34,301 nucleotides of DNA from Paracoccaceae bacterium (GTDB taxonomy: Bacteria; Pseudomonadota; Alphaproteobacteria; Rhodobacterales; Rhodobacteraceae), in the NCBI GenBank assembly GCA_013373325.1, contig JABXIA010000400.1, positions 1 to 34,301 of the forward strand. The letters run 5' to 3'. A program made the position numbers and the translations under genes. The notes beneath the pieces were generated by a model. The model saw nothing but the letters and a program-made list of their open reading frames with translations, did not search any database and was not told the origin of the DNA. This document shows positions 14,288 to 23,091 of the stretch, one piece after another. Position 1 is the first letter of the stretch, and each line of letters begins with the position of its first letter.

Positions 14288-16759
14288 TCATGCCCGCGCC
14301 AGCATCCTCTTGCTTTGCGGGTCGTAGAACGGCCTCAGGCTGACATCGGCTTCAATGCTTTTGCCTTCGACCAGAACCGTGAAGTTGCCGTCCGCCGCCG
14401 CAGCCTTGCCCGTTTGGCCCTCCGGCAGGGTCAGGAAGCACAGGCCAACCGCGGCCCCGACCGTCTGCCCCCAGGCGCCGGCGGTCACGAAACCCGCAAC
14501 CTTGCCGTCCCGCAGCACCGGTTCATTGTGATGCAGCAGCGGCCCCGGATCGCGCAACTTGATGGAACAAAGGAACGGCCCCTTATTTTCTGCCTTGCGC
14601 GCCAGATAGGCCTCGCGCCCGATGAAGGGGACGGGTTTCTCGGTCTTGCAGACAAACTCCAGCCCGATCTGATGCGGCGCCTCGGTATAGGCCATGTCAT
14701 GGCCCCAATGCAGGAACCCCTTTTCCAGCCGCAGCGCGTTCAGTGCCTCGCCGCCGATCAGCCGGATGCCGAACTCTTCGCCTGCCTGCATCAGCACCTC
14801 GAACACGTGCTCGGCAAAATCCGGGGTGATGAAGATCTCCCAGCCCAGTTCACCCGAATAGGACAGCCGCTGCGCAAAGACCGGCGCGTGGCCAATGTGG
14901 AAATGCCGCAGACTGTTGAACGGAAACGCCGCGTTCGACAGATCCGCGTCGCTGACAGCCTCAAGCAGCGCCCGGCTCTGCGGCCCCATGACGCCCAGCA
15001 CCCCATAAGCCGCGGTCGCATCCCGCAGCCGCACGTCCTCATCCTCGCGGATCAGGTCGCGCAGATGCAGATAGTCGCGCCGCGTGTGCGAGATCGAGCT
15101 CATCACCATAAAGCTCTCGTCCCCGTGGCGCGCCACCGTGACGTCGCTCTCAATACCGCCGCGTTCGTTCAGCATCAGCGTATAGGCAACACGGCCATTG
15201 GCCATCGCCATGTTGTTGGTGCAGGCCCTCTGCAAGAAGCTCTCGGCGTCCCTGCCCTCAACCATCAGCTTGCCCAGCATCGAGTAGTCGATCATCGCAA
15301 CCGCTTCGCGGGCGGCCTTCTGCTCCTCCTGCACATACGGGAACCAGTTCTGGCGGCCAAAGCTGTATTCATACTTCGGCTCCACACCTTCGGGTGCAAA
15401 CCAGCCGGGACGCTCCCAGCCCTGAACTTCGGTGAAACAGGCGCCGCGGGCCTTCATCGGATGATAGAACGGGGTGCGGCGCAGGTTGCGGACGGTCTCG
15501 CGCTGGCGGTTCGGCCAATGCATTGCATAGGTCAGCACCAGGGTTTCCGGGCAGCGCGCCTGCAGATAGGGGTCGCGCGCCTGAAACTCTTCGCAGCGCT
15601 TCGGGTCCATCTCGCTCAGGTCGATCGGCGGATGGCCGTCGATGATCCACTGCGCCAGCGCCCGGCCCGCACCCGAACCGGACTGAATGCCAGTGGAGTT
15701 CACCCCGCCCAGAACAAAGTAATTCGCAATATCCGGCGCCTGCCCCAGGATGAACCGCCCGTCATAGGAATAGCTCTCCGGCCCGTTAAAGAAGGTGCGG
15801 ATACCGGTTTCCTTCAGCAGCGGCACCCGGTTCATCGCCAGCTCCAGCACCTCCATCACGTCGTCTTCGACAAACGGCAGGCTGTCGAACTCAAAGTCCT
15901 CGGAGATCCCCTTCATGCCCCAGGGCTTGGCCTGGAAATGGGCAAATCCGAACAAGAGCTTGCCTGCGTCCTCCTTCCAGTAGGTGCCGTCGCAATAGGA
16001 CCGCAGCACCGGCAGGTCGCTGGGCAGGTTCTCAATGGCCTCGGTCACCAGATAGTAATGCTCGCAAGCATGCAGCGGCACGCCGACGCCGTTCTGCCGG
16101 CCCAGCTCCCGCGCCCACATGCCGCCGCAGTTCACCACGTAGTCGGCGCTGATAGTGCCCTGACCAGTGCGCACACCCACCGCCTTGTTGCCGCGGGTCA
16201 GCACCTCTTCGACCTTGATGTTTTCAATAATCTTCGCACCGCGCATCCGCGCGCCCTTGGCCAGCGCCGTGGTCAGATCCACCGGGTTGGCCGATCCGTC
16301 GCTGGGCATGTAGATGCCGCCCTGAACGCCCTCTGGATTCATCAGCGGCCAGCGCTCCTGAATGGCCGCCGTTTCCATATAATGTGCCTCAATGCCGAAC
16401 AGCGCCGCGAAATCCGCTTTTCGCTTCAATTCCGCCATCCGCTCATCGTTAACGGCGATAGAGATCGACCCCGACCGGCGGTAACCCGGGTTCTGGCCGG
16501 TTTCCGCCTCAATCTCCTGCAGCAGCTCGATGCCGTATTTCGCAAACGCGGTTGTGGCATGGCTGCCCTGCAGCTGTCCGACCAGCCCGGCCGCGTGCCA
16601 GGTGGTGCCGCTGGTCAGCTGCTTGCGCTCCAGCAGCACAACATCCGTCAGCCCCTGTTTGGCCAGGTGATAGGCAACGGAACAGCCATGAATGCCGCCG
16701 CCGATAATGACAACCTGGGCATGGGAAGGAAGCTGTTTGGTCATGTGTTCGGAACCCAT
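14288..16759 (-). CDS. FAD-dependent dimethylglycine/sarcosine dehydrogenase-like protein with GcvT domain
   Basis: An 823-residue flavoprotein. Residues about 15-400 form a DAO-type oxidoreductase with the dinucleotide motif VVIIGGGIHGCSVAYHLAK, and SGTTWHAAGL, where the His after Trp (H55) is the position of covalent FAD attachment in dimethylglycine dehydrogenase. Residues about 440-800 are the folate-binding GcvT/aminomethyltransferase region (YSYSGELGWEIF in spirit: SYSGELGWEIFITPDF; LRLEKGF). Family enzymes oxidatively N-demethylate dimethylglycine, sarcosine or similar amines and pass C1 units to tetrahydrofolate. The length fits that family (about 810-830). The start at 16759 is 3 bases after the M24 stop; a second Met at 16744 is possible and neither has a clear ribosome site. 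It is third in the GntR-linked module. Confidence 0.88.
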   Translation of the reverse strand: MGSEHMTKQLPSHAQVVIIGGGIHGCSVAYHLAKQGLTDVVLLERKQLTSGTTWHAAGLVGQLQGSHATTAFAKYGIELLQEIEAETGQNPGYRRSGSISIAVNDERMAELKRKADFAALFGIEAHYMETAAIQERWPLMNPEGVQGGIYMPSDGSANPVDLTTALAKGARMRGAKIIENIKVEEVLTRGNKAVGVRTGQGTISADYVVNCGGMWARELGRQNGVGVPLHACEHYYLVTEAIENLPSDLPVLRSYCDGTYWKEDAGKLLFGFAHFQAKPWGMKGISEDFEFDSLPFVEDDVMEVLELAMNRVPLLKETGIRTFFNGPESYSYDGRFILGQAPDIANYFVLGGVNSTGIQSGSGAGRALAQWIIDGHPPIDLSEMDPKRCEEFQARDPYLQARCPETLVLTYAMHWPNRQRETVRNLRRTPFYHPMKARGACFTEVQGWERPGWFAPEGVEPKYEYSFGRQNWFPYVQEEQKAAREAVAMIDYSMLGKLMVEGRDAESFLQRACTNNMAMANGRVAYTLMLNERGGIESDVTVARHGDESFMVMSSISHTRRDYLHLRDLIREDEDVRLRDATAAYGVLGVMGPQSRALLEAVSDADLSNAAFPFNSLRHFHIGHAPVFAQRLSYSGELGWEIFITPDFAEHVFEVLMQAGEEFGIRLIGGEALNALRLEKGFLHWGHDMAYTEAPHQIGLEFVCKTEKPVPFIGREAYLARKAENKGPFLCSIKLRDPGPLLHHNEPVLRDGKVAGFVTAGAWGQTVGAAVGLCFLTLPEGQTGKAAAADGNFTVLVEGKSIEADVSLRPFYDPQSKRMLARA

Positions 16760-16762
16760 GTG

Positions 16763-17941
16763 TTAAGAGATGATTGGCAGCTCGCGCGGAGCACGGCGCG
16801 AGAGTAATTCCGCGCCACCGGCGCGGATGACGATGTTTTCTTCGTGCAGCATCATCTTGTTGCCGCCGAAGGCAAAACCGGGCTCAAGCGTTAGCACCAT
16901 GCCTTCCTCGATCATGGTATTGTCGCCGGGCATCAGCGAGGGCCATTCGGTGACCTGCATGCCCAGCCCGTGGCCCATGCGCCCGATCTGATGGCCGCTG
17001 CAGCCGCCGTCCTCCAGCACTTTGGCCATCACCCCCCACAGGTCTGTGGTGGTGATACCGGGCCGTGCCGCTTGTAATCCGGCCTCGGTTGCGTGCCAGG
17101 CCAGGTCATAGGCCCGTTTGGCAGCGTCCGCGGCATGGCCAAAGGCATAGTTGCGGTCAAAATCGCAGCTGTAACCGCCCCACAGTGACCCGGTATCCAA
17201 GAGCAGCATGTCGCCGTCTGCAATCACCCGGTCGGTGGGCCGGTTGATCACATCTGCAAACCCGCCAGGACCGGAGCTGCCCACCAGGTAAGGCACATCA
17301 TCGGCGCCGTTCTGCAGCAGGCTGATCTTGAACTTGGCAAAGGCCTGACGCTCGGTGTCGCCTGCCCGTATATGGTTCGGCAAGTCCTCAAAGGCTGAGG
17401 AGGCGATGCTGCAGATCCGGGCGATCTTGGCGATCTCGGATGCGGATTTAACCATCCGCAGACTGCGGACGACATCGGTGCCGTCGGAAAGGCGGATACC
17501 GCCCAGGTTCTCCTGCAATTTCCGGAAATCCGCCGCTGGCATCCGCACATGGGTTTCATGCCCCATCGGCACACCCAGGGTGCCGCCGCCGGGCATCAGC
17601 TCCCGCAGGGTGTCCGCCAGCAGCGAAATGCCGTCGTCCTCCGGCTGCGGCGCCAGCCATGTGCGGATATCGGAAACCCAGGTCAGCGCCATACTGGGTG
17701 CACCGATTTCCGGGATCACCGCCACCGGCGCGCCGCTTGCCGGGATCACCACGAACCAGGGCCGGGTCGGGCTCAGCCAGAAGATGGTGTCGAAGCCGGT
17801 GAAATAGCGCACCTCCGGTTCGGTGGTCAGCAGAAGCGCATCCAGTCCAAGCCCCGCCATGAACTTCTGGGCGGCTTGCGTGCGCTGCTCAAACTCCTGT
17901 GTGATAAACCCGCGCTCCGCGGCGGGGTGCATATCGGTCAT
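16763..17941 (-). CDS. M24-family metallohydrolase (Xaa-Pro peptidase / ectoine hydrolase type)
   Basis: A 392-residue M24 protein with a creatinase-type N-terminal domain (to about residue 165) and a complete metal-dependent catalytic domain. The five ligands are readable: D249 in LLLDTGS, D260 in YSCDFDRNY, H324 in RMGHGLGM, E353 in LTLEPGF and E367 or E368 in LHEENIVI. That makes it a two-metal hydrolase of the aminopeptidase P, prolidase or ectoine hydrolase (EutD/DoeA) kind; sequence alone does not say which. The pairing with an EutA-like gene and an Ehu-like importer leans toward a small cyclic or N-acylated substrate rather than peptides. It starts 4 bases after the racemase stop with CAGGA about 7 bases upstream. 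Unlike the M24 protein at 8772-9914 it keeps all ligands, so the two are not redundant copies. Confidence 0.88.
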   Translation of the reverse strand: MTDMHPAAERGFITQEFEQRTQAAQKFMAGLGLDALLLTTEPEVRYFTGFDTIFWLSPTRPWFVVIPASGAPVAVIPEIGAPSMALTWVSDIRTWLAPQPEDDGISLLADTLRELMPGGGTLGVPMGHETHVRMPAADFRKLQENLGGIRLSDGTDVVRSLRMVKSASEIAKIARICSIASSAFEDLPNHIRAGDTERQAFAKFKISLLQNGADDVPYLVGSSGPGGFADVINRPTDRVIADGDMLLLDTGSLWGGYSCDFDRNYAFGHAADAAKRAYDLAWHATEAGLQAARPGITTTDLWGVMAKVLEDGGCSGHQIGRMGHGLGMQVTEWPSLMPGDNTMIEEGMVLTLEPGFAFGGNKMMLHEENIVIRAGGAELLSRRAPRELPIIS

Positions 17942-17945
17942 TGTG

Positions 17946-18728
17946 TTATTCCTGCGGCTTCAACTGGGTGTGGAACAGTATGCCGGCCCCGGCGATGCTG
18001 CTGCGCAGGCCCGCAAGACGGGCCAGATGCCAGGCGGTAACCTGATTGCTGGATAGAACCGGCTTGCCGATGGCCGCCTCGGCCTCGGCGATGATGCCCA
18101 TGACCCTCAGGCTGGTGCAGGATACGAACACGCCATCGCAATCCGCGCGGCCGCCGACCTCCTTGACCGCCTCCAGAATGCTCTGAGAGGAAATTCGCGC
18201 CACCTTGAAATCGTCGCTCTGGTTAAAGCTGCCAACCGCGTTCACCTGGAACCCGGCGGCGGCCAGATTGTCCCGCATGCCTTTGGTCACCTCGGCGGCA
18301 TAGGGGGTTATCAGCGCGATCCGCTTCAGCTTCAGCGCGCTCAGCGCTGCCTTGCATGCGGTCAGCGGGTTGGTGGTCTTTGCCGCCGGATGCACGCGGC
18401 GCAGGATCGCATCCACCCGCGCCTCGCCGATCATCGTTACCCCAGACGTGCAGCAATAGCCGATGGCGTCCAGTCCGAACGAGGCAGGCAGCAGCGCAGC
18501 CGCCGCAGGCAGGTCCGCTTCCATCTTCCGCAGCGTATCGCCAGTGACTTCCATCTCATTGGGGATCCGCGCGTGATAAAGCGCAACTCCAGGCTGCCGC
18601 AGCACGCCGGCCAGCTCATGTTCCAGGGTTTGATCCGACTGCAGGACGATCAGCCCGATCCGGGCCACGCTGCCCAGCCCCCCGTCACTTGCGAATTGCA
18701 GTGCTTGAATATCCGGCGCCACATTCAT
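17946..18728 (-). CDS. Asp/Glu racemase superfamily protein (EutA / maleate isomerase-like), copy B
   Basis: A 260-residue two-cysteine racemase-superfamily protein. The catalytic cysteines lie in GYCCTSGVTM (about C93) and VFVSCTSLR (C204), and VLSSNQVTAWHLARLAG near the end is the family C-terminal signature, close to the EutA pattern. In ectoine utilisation operons EutA sits beside the M24 hydrolase EutD, as here. The reaction is unknown. I choose the ATG at 18726-18728 (MNVAPDIQAL) because TTGGAGG lies 8 bases before it; an earlier in-frame ATG at 18803 would add 25 residues of low-complexity lead without a ribosome site. It is the first gene of the GntR-controlled module and divergent from the regulator. 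Copy A at 7978-8775 has the same fold and partner type but clearly different sequence. Confidence 0.86.
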   Translation of the reverse strand: MNVAPDIQALQFASDGGLGSVARIGLIVLQSDQTLEHELAGVLRQPGVALYHARIPNEMEVTGDTLRKMEADLPAAAALLPASFGLDAIGYCCTSGVTMIGEARVDAILRRVHPAAKTTNPLTACKAALSALKLKRIALITPYAAEVTKGMRDNLAAAGFQVNAVGSFNQSDDFKVARISSQSILEAVKEVGGRADCDGVFVSCTSLRVMGIIAEAEAAIGKPVLSSNQVTAWHLARLAGLRSSIAGAGILFHTQLKPQE

Positions 18729-18830
18729 CGGCACGCCTCCAAAACCCGTGGGATTTCCGCCCCGCTCCCCCTGCCCCTCCCTTGCAAACACTGGCTGCGC
18801 CATGCACTCAGGATGTGGAACTCATGAGAC

Positions 18831-18860
18831 TGGTATATACCACTAATCTGGTATATACCA
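18831..18860. promoter_or_regulatory. Twin GntR (HutC-type) operators over the module promoter
   Basis: The perfect 12-bp palindrome tggtatatacca is present twice, at 18831-18842 and 18849-18860, 18 bases apart. It resembles the TGTATATACA-type sites of HutC-family regulators, and the adjacent gene encodes one. On the minus strand TTGGTA (18861-18856), 16 bases and TATATA (18839-18834) form a promoter whose -35 and -10 are both covered by the palindromes, as in direct repression. The site also lies 27 bases before the regulator start, so autoregulation is likely. Confidence 0.78.
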
Positions 18861-18886
18861 AATGAAAACTTGCGGGACCGCGCATC

Positions 18887-19627
18887 ATGAACGCAGACGA
18901 CCTGGACAAAACCAAAAAAACACCTGCTTTTCAGATGGTTATTGACCATCTGCGGAATCAGATCCGCAGCGGCAGACTGGCAGCGCATGCAGCGCTGCCT
19001 TCGGAAAGAGCGATCGCGGAGCAGTTTGGCATCAGCCGGATGACCGCACGCCGCGCGCTTCTTGCAGTTGAAATGGAAGGCCTCGCCTACAGTTCCGGGC
19101 GCCGCGGCCGATTCGTGTCGCCGCAGCGCGTGGCTTATGACATCAGCAAGACTGTCAGCCTCTCGGCTCTGATCGGCGAGGACGGACCCGGACTGACGAT
19201 CAAGGTGATTTCCCAGCAGATGGCCCAAGCGGATGCGGCCTTGTCCGCAAAGCTGGCCGTGCCCGAAGGAGAGGTGCTGTATAAATACATCCGGGTGTTC
19301 CTGCTTCAGGACCACCCCGCCTTTGTCGAAGAAGAATACGCCATTGCCAGCCTTTTCCCCGGCCTGTTCGACCACAACTTGCAGCAGTCGACCACGGTGC
19401 TGATGGAGCGGGAATACAACGTGCCCCCGCATTCCGGTGACATCACGATCCGGATGCGCGCATTGAATGAACAGGAAGCGGGATTGCTGAACCTGCCAAC
19501 CTACAATGCCGGCATCGAGCTTGAGCAGGTGATTTACGGGCCGGACGGCAAGCCGTTCTGCTTCGGCCGCCAGATCTGGCGCGGCGAGCTCGCGGAGTTC
19601 ACCGCGCATGCCATCGTCAGGCGGTGA
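18887..19627 (+). CDS. GntR-family transcriptional regulator, HutC/UTRA type
   Basis: A 246-residue regulator. The N-terminal winged helix-turn-helix (about residues 10-80) shows the GntR hallmark LPSERAIAEQFGISRMTARR and the wing RGRFVSPQR. The rest is a UTRA effector-binding domain (YKYIRVFLLQDHPAFVEEEY, LEQVIYGPDGKPFCFGRQIW), which in HutC relatives binds a pathway intermediate and releases DNA. It faces the racemase/M24/flavoprotein module across a 158-base gap that contains two perfect palindromic sites, so it probably represses that module and itself. The ligand is unknown; a degradation product of the transported compound is the natural candidate. The start MNADDLDKTKK is the first ATG in the frame after the operators. 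Confidence 0.92.
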   Translation: MNADDLDKTKKTPAFQMVIDHLRNQIRSGRLAAHAALPSERAIAEQFGISRMTARRALLAVEMEGLAYSSGRRGRFVSPQRVAYDISKTVSLSALIGEDGPGLTIKVISQQMAQADAALSAKLAVPEGEVLYKYIRVFLLQDHPAFVEEEYAIASLFPGLFDHNLQQSTTVLMEREYNVPPHSGDITIRMRALNEQEAGLLNLPTYNAGIELEQVIYGPDGKPFCFGRQIWRGELAEFTAHAIVRR

Positions 19628-20245
19628 TTTTCAATCTGGAAAGTGCTTCTGAGCAGCTGTTCTTTGAGCTGCGTGCGTTCCACAAGACGCACTCCCATCA
19701 AAAAAGGCCTGCGCGCAGATGGTGGTCGCAGAAAGCATCATGACAGTCAGTAACCGCCTTCGCTGACCTTGGGGAGTGTTTCGCGTTTTTGAAGAACGAC
19801 CCGTTTCAACCCGATCTGCCAATCTCCTCGCAAATGCACCAAGAATCGCGGATCTGCAGCAAAGGACAGGAAGTCCCGGTTTCGCTTGCCTGACCATACC
19901 GCAGCGCTGCCGCGTTCAGCCAGACTCAAGGTGACAACCGGGCAAGCTTTGTAGAATTCTGCGAGTTTTGCCGCTCTGTCTTGCAGGAAGAAGCCGATAA
20001 CTGGCCAGGTAAAGTGCCGGATTTTTTTTGGCGGCGGCGACCTGAACTTTGCTACCGCAGTAAATCCGGGGCGGCCGGCCCTGTTTCGGCTGGCGCTCCA
20101 GACCACAGTTTTCGCCGCCCTTGCAGTCTCAGAGTTTCTGGAACTTATGGAAAGCTATCGGCGTGAAGATCCTGAAACGACAGCTCTCTAAGAAGATCGT
20201 ATTGCGAAAATCCGGTTCTAAAAGTTGGAACTGGAGTTTTACCGT
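19628..20245. other. Intergenic stretch with relics, no supported gene
   Basis: No gene can be supported in these 618 bases. On the minus strand 19747-20106 is open (119 codons) and its middle resembles the segment at 2692-2775. On the plus strand a frame without a convincing ATG ends at the TAA 20189-20191 with LALQTTVFAALAVSEFLELM before it, and could be the tail of a lost gene. Both look like decayed remnants. I see no clear terminator for the converging ppkA operon; a 6-bp stem gcagct/agctgc near 19653-19672 after the GntR gene lacks a T run. Confidence 0.5.
19895..19980. repeat. Diverged copy 2 of a dispersed intergenic segment
   Basis: Similar by eye (about 75 percent) to 2692-2775 over about 85 bases, including gcgctgcc, gccaga, gacaacc and ttgtag. 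On the minus strand it encodes FYKACPVVTLSLAERGSA, parallel to the SYKARLVVALNLAERGSA of copy 1. Confidence 0.45.
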
Positions 20246-22303
20246 TCAATCTCCCAGAGAAGGAGCCAAGGTCCCCGGATCTGAGTGAGAGGCAGCAGCA
20301 GGGGCCGTCAGCAGAACATAGGAAAGGGCCGCGCTGGCCTGGACGCGGTCCGACCGGATCTCCTCCAGCAATTGCGGCAGCAGTTCCGCCGCTTTTTTGC
20401 CGTCCGGCGCGGTGGCGGCGCGGACCAGGGGTGTGTCGCTCGCCACTGCCAGAACGAGTTGCGGAGCTGCTTTTGCTTCTGGCGCCAGGGCCAGGGCGAA
20501 TTCCAGGTGCCGGTTTGCGCCGTGACCCGGGGCCAGCCGGCTGGACAGGTTATAAACTTTGCCCTGGTCGCTGATCAGAACCACCCAGAGCGATTGGCCA
20601 GGCGGCACCCGGATGCCGGCTTGCACCGCTTCGCCGCTGACAGCCTGATCGGCTGAAAGTGACAGCTGCACGGGATCCGGGTGGCGGCCCTGGAGGGCGC
20701 GGGCCAGATCCGCTGCCGCGCATTGCTCCGGGGTTATTGCGCGCTGCAGCAGTGCGGGGCGGGTGCCGAAGCGATCCTCGAAAGCTGCGGGCAAGCCGTC
20801 AAAGCCGCTGCCATCCGCCGAATGGGTTTCCACCATTCCCGCGCTGGGGCCTGCGGCAATCCGGGTGGCAAAGCTGCAGGCTCCGGCGTCGAATGCCGCA
20901 AGAAACCCTTCGCGGGTAACAGGGGAAGGTGGCGGAATACCCGGGGCGGCCGGCTGTGCACCCGGTTGCCCGCCACCGGAGGCCTGAGCGGCAGATCCGG
21001 TCTGCAGCAGCCCTGTCCGCCAGGCATGCCAGCCGGCGGCGCCGGCAAGAGCAAACAGCAGGAGTGTTCCGAATACGGCGGCCTTGCGTCCGGCCCCGGG
21101 CTTCTCAGGAGGCGCCGGTTCTGGCGGCACATGCACAGCCGGGGCAAACGGTGGAGGGCGGCCGCGGGATCCGGCAGATGCGGGGACCTGTAAGTCCGGG
21201 ATGGCAGCTTGCGGCGGCAAGGCCATTCCGGCGGCGGATACCTGCAGCCCTGGCACCGGCTGCGGTGCGCGTTCCGGCAGCCGGGCTGACAACCCCTGCT
21301 TTGCATCGAGACCGTCAAGCAGCTGCAGCACATCCAGCATCGTTGCGGGCCGTCTGACCGGGTCAGGCTCCAGCATCCGTGCAAGCAGCGGCTGGAACGC
21401 CTCTGGCAGTGCCGACAAATCCGGCACCTCGCGGCGGGCCTGGACCGCTTCCGGAATCGAGCTGCCCATGTCCAGCGGTTTGCCGAGCAGTGCCGCCGCC
21501 GTCAGCAGAGCCAGCCCGTAGATGTCGGTTGCCGGGCCGGTGCTGCCCCCGAAGTGGCCCAGTTGCTCCGGGGCAACGTATTTGAACTTGCCGGCGAACT
21601 TGCCCGCAGCGGCGCCCTCGGGGATCGTTTGCGCCCTAGCAATGCCAAAGTCGATCAGCCGCGCCTCGCTGACAATGCCATCTGGCAGCATGACGTTGTC
21701 CGGCGACAGGTCGCGGTGCACAACGCCCTTGCTGTGCGCCTTGGCCAGCCCCTTGGCCAGGCGCTGCAGCAGGACTTTGCCGGTCTCAGCCGGAAGCGGG
21801 CCATACTGCCGCAGGCGATCCGACAAAGGGATACCGCCGATGAATTCCATCACCAGAAAGTAACGGTCCAGATCACGGTCATGGACGTAATTGTAGTACC
21901 GGACAATGGCATCATCGGTCAGCAGCCGCAGGGTGCGGGCCTCGCGCCGGAACATGTCGCCGGCTTGCCCGTCGCTGATCAGCTCCGGCCGGATTGCCTT
22001 GATCGCCACCGGATCCTCGGTGCCGATCTCAATACCCCGGTACACCTCGCCCATGCCGCCGGATTTCAGCGCCGCCTGAATGCGGTAGTTGTTGTTGATC
22101 ACGGTGCCCGGGCTCAGCCCGGCAACTGCCGCTGCGGCGGCGGGCGGTTCGCTGCGTGGTGCCGTCTGCGGACGCTCCCGGGGCGCAGCGGGCAGATGCG
22201 GCATGCTCAGCGCCTGCGCCTCGCTGATGACCTGCGTCCGGTCGTCCGCGCCGCCGGCAGCGGATGCGTCCGACTGGGGATTTGTGGGGGCTGCCCCGGT
22301 CAC
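20246..22303 (-). CDS. ppkA: T6SS-associated serine/threonine protein kinase PpkA-like
   Basis: A 685-residue membrane kinase. The catalytic domain (about residues 73-335) has the glycine loop LKSGGMGEVYRG, Lys in VAIKAIRPE, the catalytic loop GVVHRDLSPDNVML and DFGIA. One transmembrane segment lies at about residues 410-430 (VFGTLLLFALAGAAGW), then a predicted periplasmic part of about 250 residues with no fold I recognise. In type VI systems PpkA phosphorylates an Fha-type protein to switch on assembly, and PppA reverses this; an fha gene is not in the window. The start is the GTG at 22303, overlapping the pppA stop by 4 bases, which implies coupled translation. It is the last gene of the tss block. 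The N-terminal 70 residues are Ala/Pro-rich and probably disordered. Confidence 0.88.
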   Translation of the reverse strand: MTGAAPTNPQSDASAAGGADDRTQVISEAQALSMPHLPAAPRERPQTAPRSEPPAAAAAVAGLSPGTVINNNYRIQAALKSGGMGEVYRGIEIGTEDPVAIKAIRPELISDGQAGDMFRREARTLRLLTDDAIVRYYNYVHDRDLDRYFLVMEFIGGIPLSDRLRQYGPLPAETGKVLLQRLAKGLAKAHSKGVVHRDLSPDNVMLPDGIVSEARLIDFGIARAQTIPEGAAAGKFAGKFKYVAPEQLGHFGGSTGPATDIYGLALLTAAALLGKPLDMGSSIPEAVQARREVPDLSALPEAFQPLLARMLEPDPVRRPATMLDVLQLLDGLDAKQGLSARLPERAPQPVPGLQVSAAGMALPPQAAIPDLQVPASAGSRGRPPPFAPAVHVPPEPAPPEKPGAGRKAAVFGTLLLFALAGAAGWHAWRTGLLQTGSAAQASGGGQPGAQPAAPGIPPPSPVTREGFLAAFDAGACSFATRIAAGPSAGMVETHSADGSGFDGLPAAFEDRFGTRPALLQRAITPEQCAAADLARALQGRHPDPVQLSLSADQAVSGEAVQAGIRVPPGQSLWVVLISDQGKVYNLSSRLAPGHGANRHLEFALALAPEAKAAPQLVLAVASDTPLVRAATAPDGKKAAELLPQLLEEIRSDRVQASAALSYVLLTAPAAASHSDPGTLAPSLGD

Positions 22304-23091
22304 GCCAAATCATCCAGGATATCACCGGCTGGCCAGCAGCCGGCGCCGCCGGCAGCAGTGCAGCGGACAGCCACAACCGTCACATTGTCCCTGGCGCCGC
22401 GGTTGCGTGTTTCGCGGATCAGGGCGTCACACGCCTGTTGCGGCGGCATGGATGCAAGGCAGGCCGCGATTTCGTGGTCCTGCAAATGTTCGGTCAGTCC
22501 GTCCGAGCAAAGACAAAAAACATCACCCGGCTCAAGCCTGCCGCAGACCTGGTCGCACTGCGGTTCACTGCCGGTGCCGACAGCCCGGGTGATCACGTTC
22601 TTGCGGGGCCAGTTTTCGGCCTCTTCCGGCGTTATCGTGCCTGCGATGAGCAGGGCATTCGCCTCTGTGTGGTCGCGGCTTTGCTGGACCAGTTGGCCGT
22701 TCCGCAGAAGGTAGGCGCGGCTGTCACCCGACCAGATGCAGGTGTAGCGGCAGCCATGCACAAGCAGGGTGACAACGGTGGAGCCGACCGTGCTGCCGCC
22801 CAGTTCTTCGCCGCGCGCCCGGATCAGCCGGTTGGCCTGGAGCAGCCGGTCCATCAGCCGGGACGTCAGATCCTCGCCAGAGGCGGCATGACCGATGGTA
22901 TCCAGCTGCCGGACAATCGCGGAGCTGGCAAAATCGCCTGCCTCATGGCCGCCCATCCCGTCAGCGACAGCCCACAGCCCCCAGTCAGGGCGCGCCAGCA
23001 GTGCGTCTTCGTTCACGTCGCGGCGGCACCCTACATCAGTGGCCGACCCGGTCTCAAATTCAGGGCAGAACTCAGCTGTCACCGTCCGCAT
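22300..23091 (-). CDS. pppA: T6SS-associated PP2C-type protein phosphatase PppA-like
   Basis: A 263-residue PPM/PP2C phosphatase that should reverse PpkA phosphorylation. The metal-binding Asp motifs are all visible: GSATDVGCRRDVNEDA near the start, VADGMGGHEAG, WSGDSRAYLL, SDGLTEHL and RDNVTVV near the end. Length is normal for a stand-alone bacterial PP2C. I start at MRTVTAEFCPEF (23089-23091), which overlaps the tagF end by 20 bases; the frame is open to 23163, but the extra 24 residues are a shadow of tagF. It ends in a GTGA overlap with ppkA. The order tagF-pppA-ppkA is the threonine phosphorylation pathway group known from other type VI clusters. Confidence 0.9.
   Translation of the reverse strand: MRTVTAEFCPEFETGSATDVGCRRDVNEDALLARPDWGLWAVADGMGGHEAGDFASSAIVRQLDTIGHAASGEDLTSRLMDRLLQANRLIRARGEELGGSTVGSTVVTLLVHGCRYTCIWSGDSRAYLLRNGQLVQQSRDHTEANALLIAGTITPEEAENWPRKNVITRAVGTGSEPQCDQVCGRLEPGDVFCLCSDGLTEHLQDHEIAACLASMPPQQACDALIRETRNRGARDNVTVVAVRCTAAGGAGCWPAGDILDDLA

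Noticed and set aside
14231-16807. 858-codon open frame on the plus strand
   Set aside because: It is antisense to the dimethylglycine-dehydrogenase-like gene, is Arg/His/Gln-rich with no known motif, and arises from high GC at third positions.
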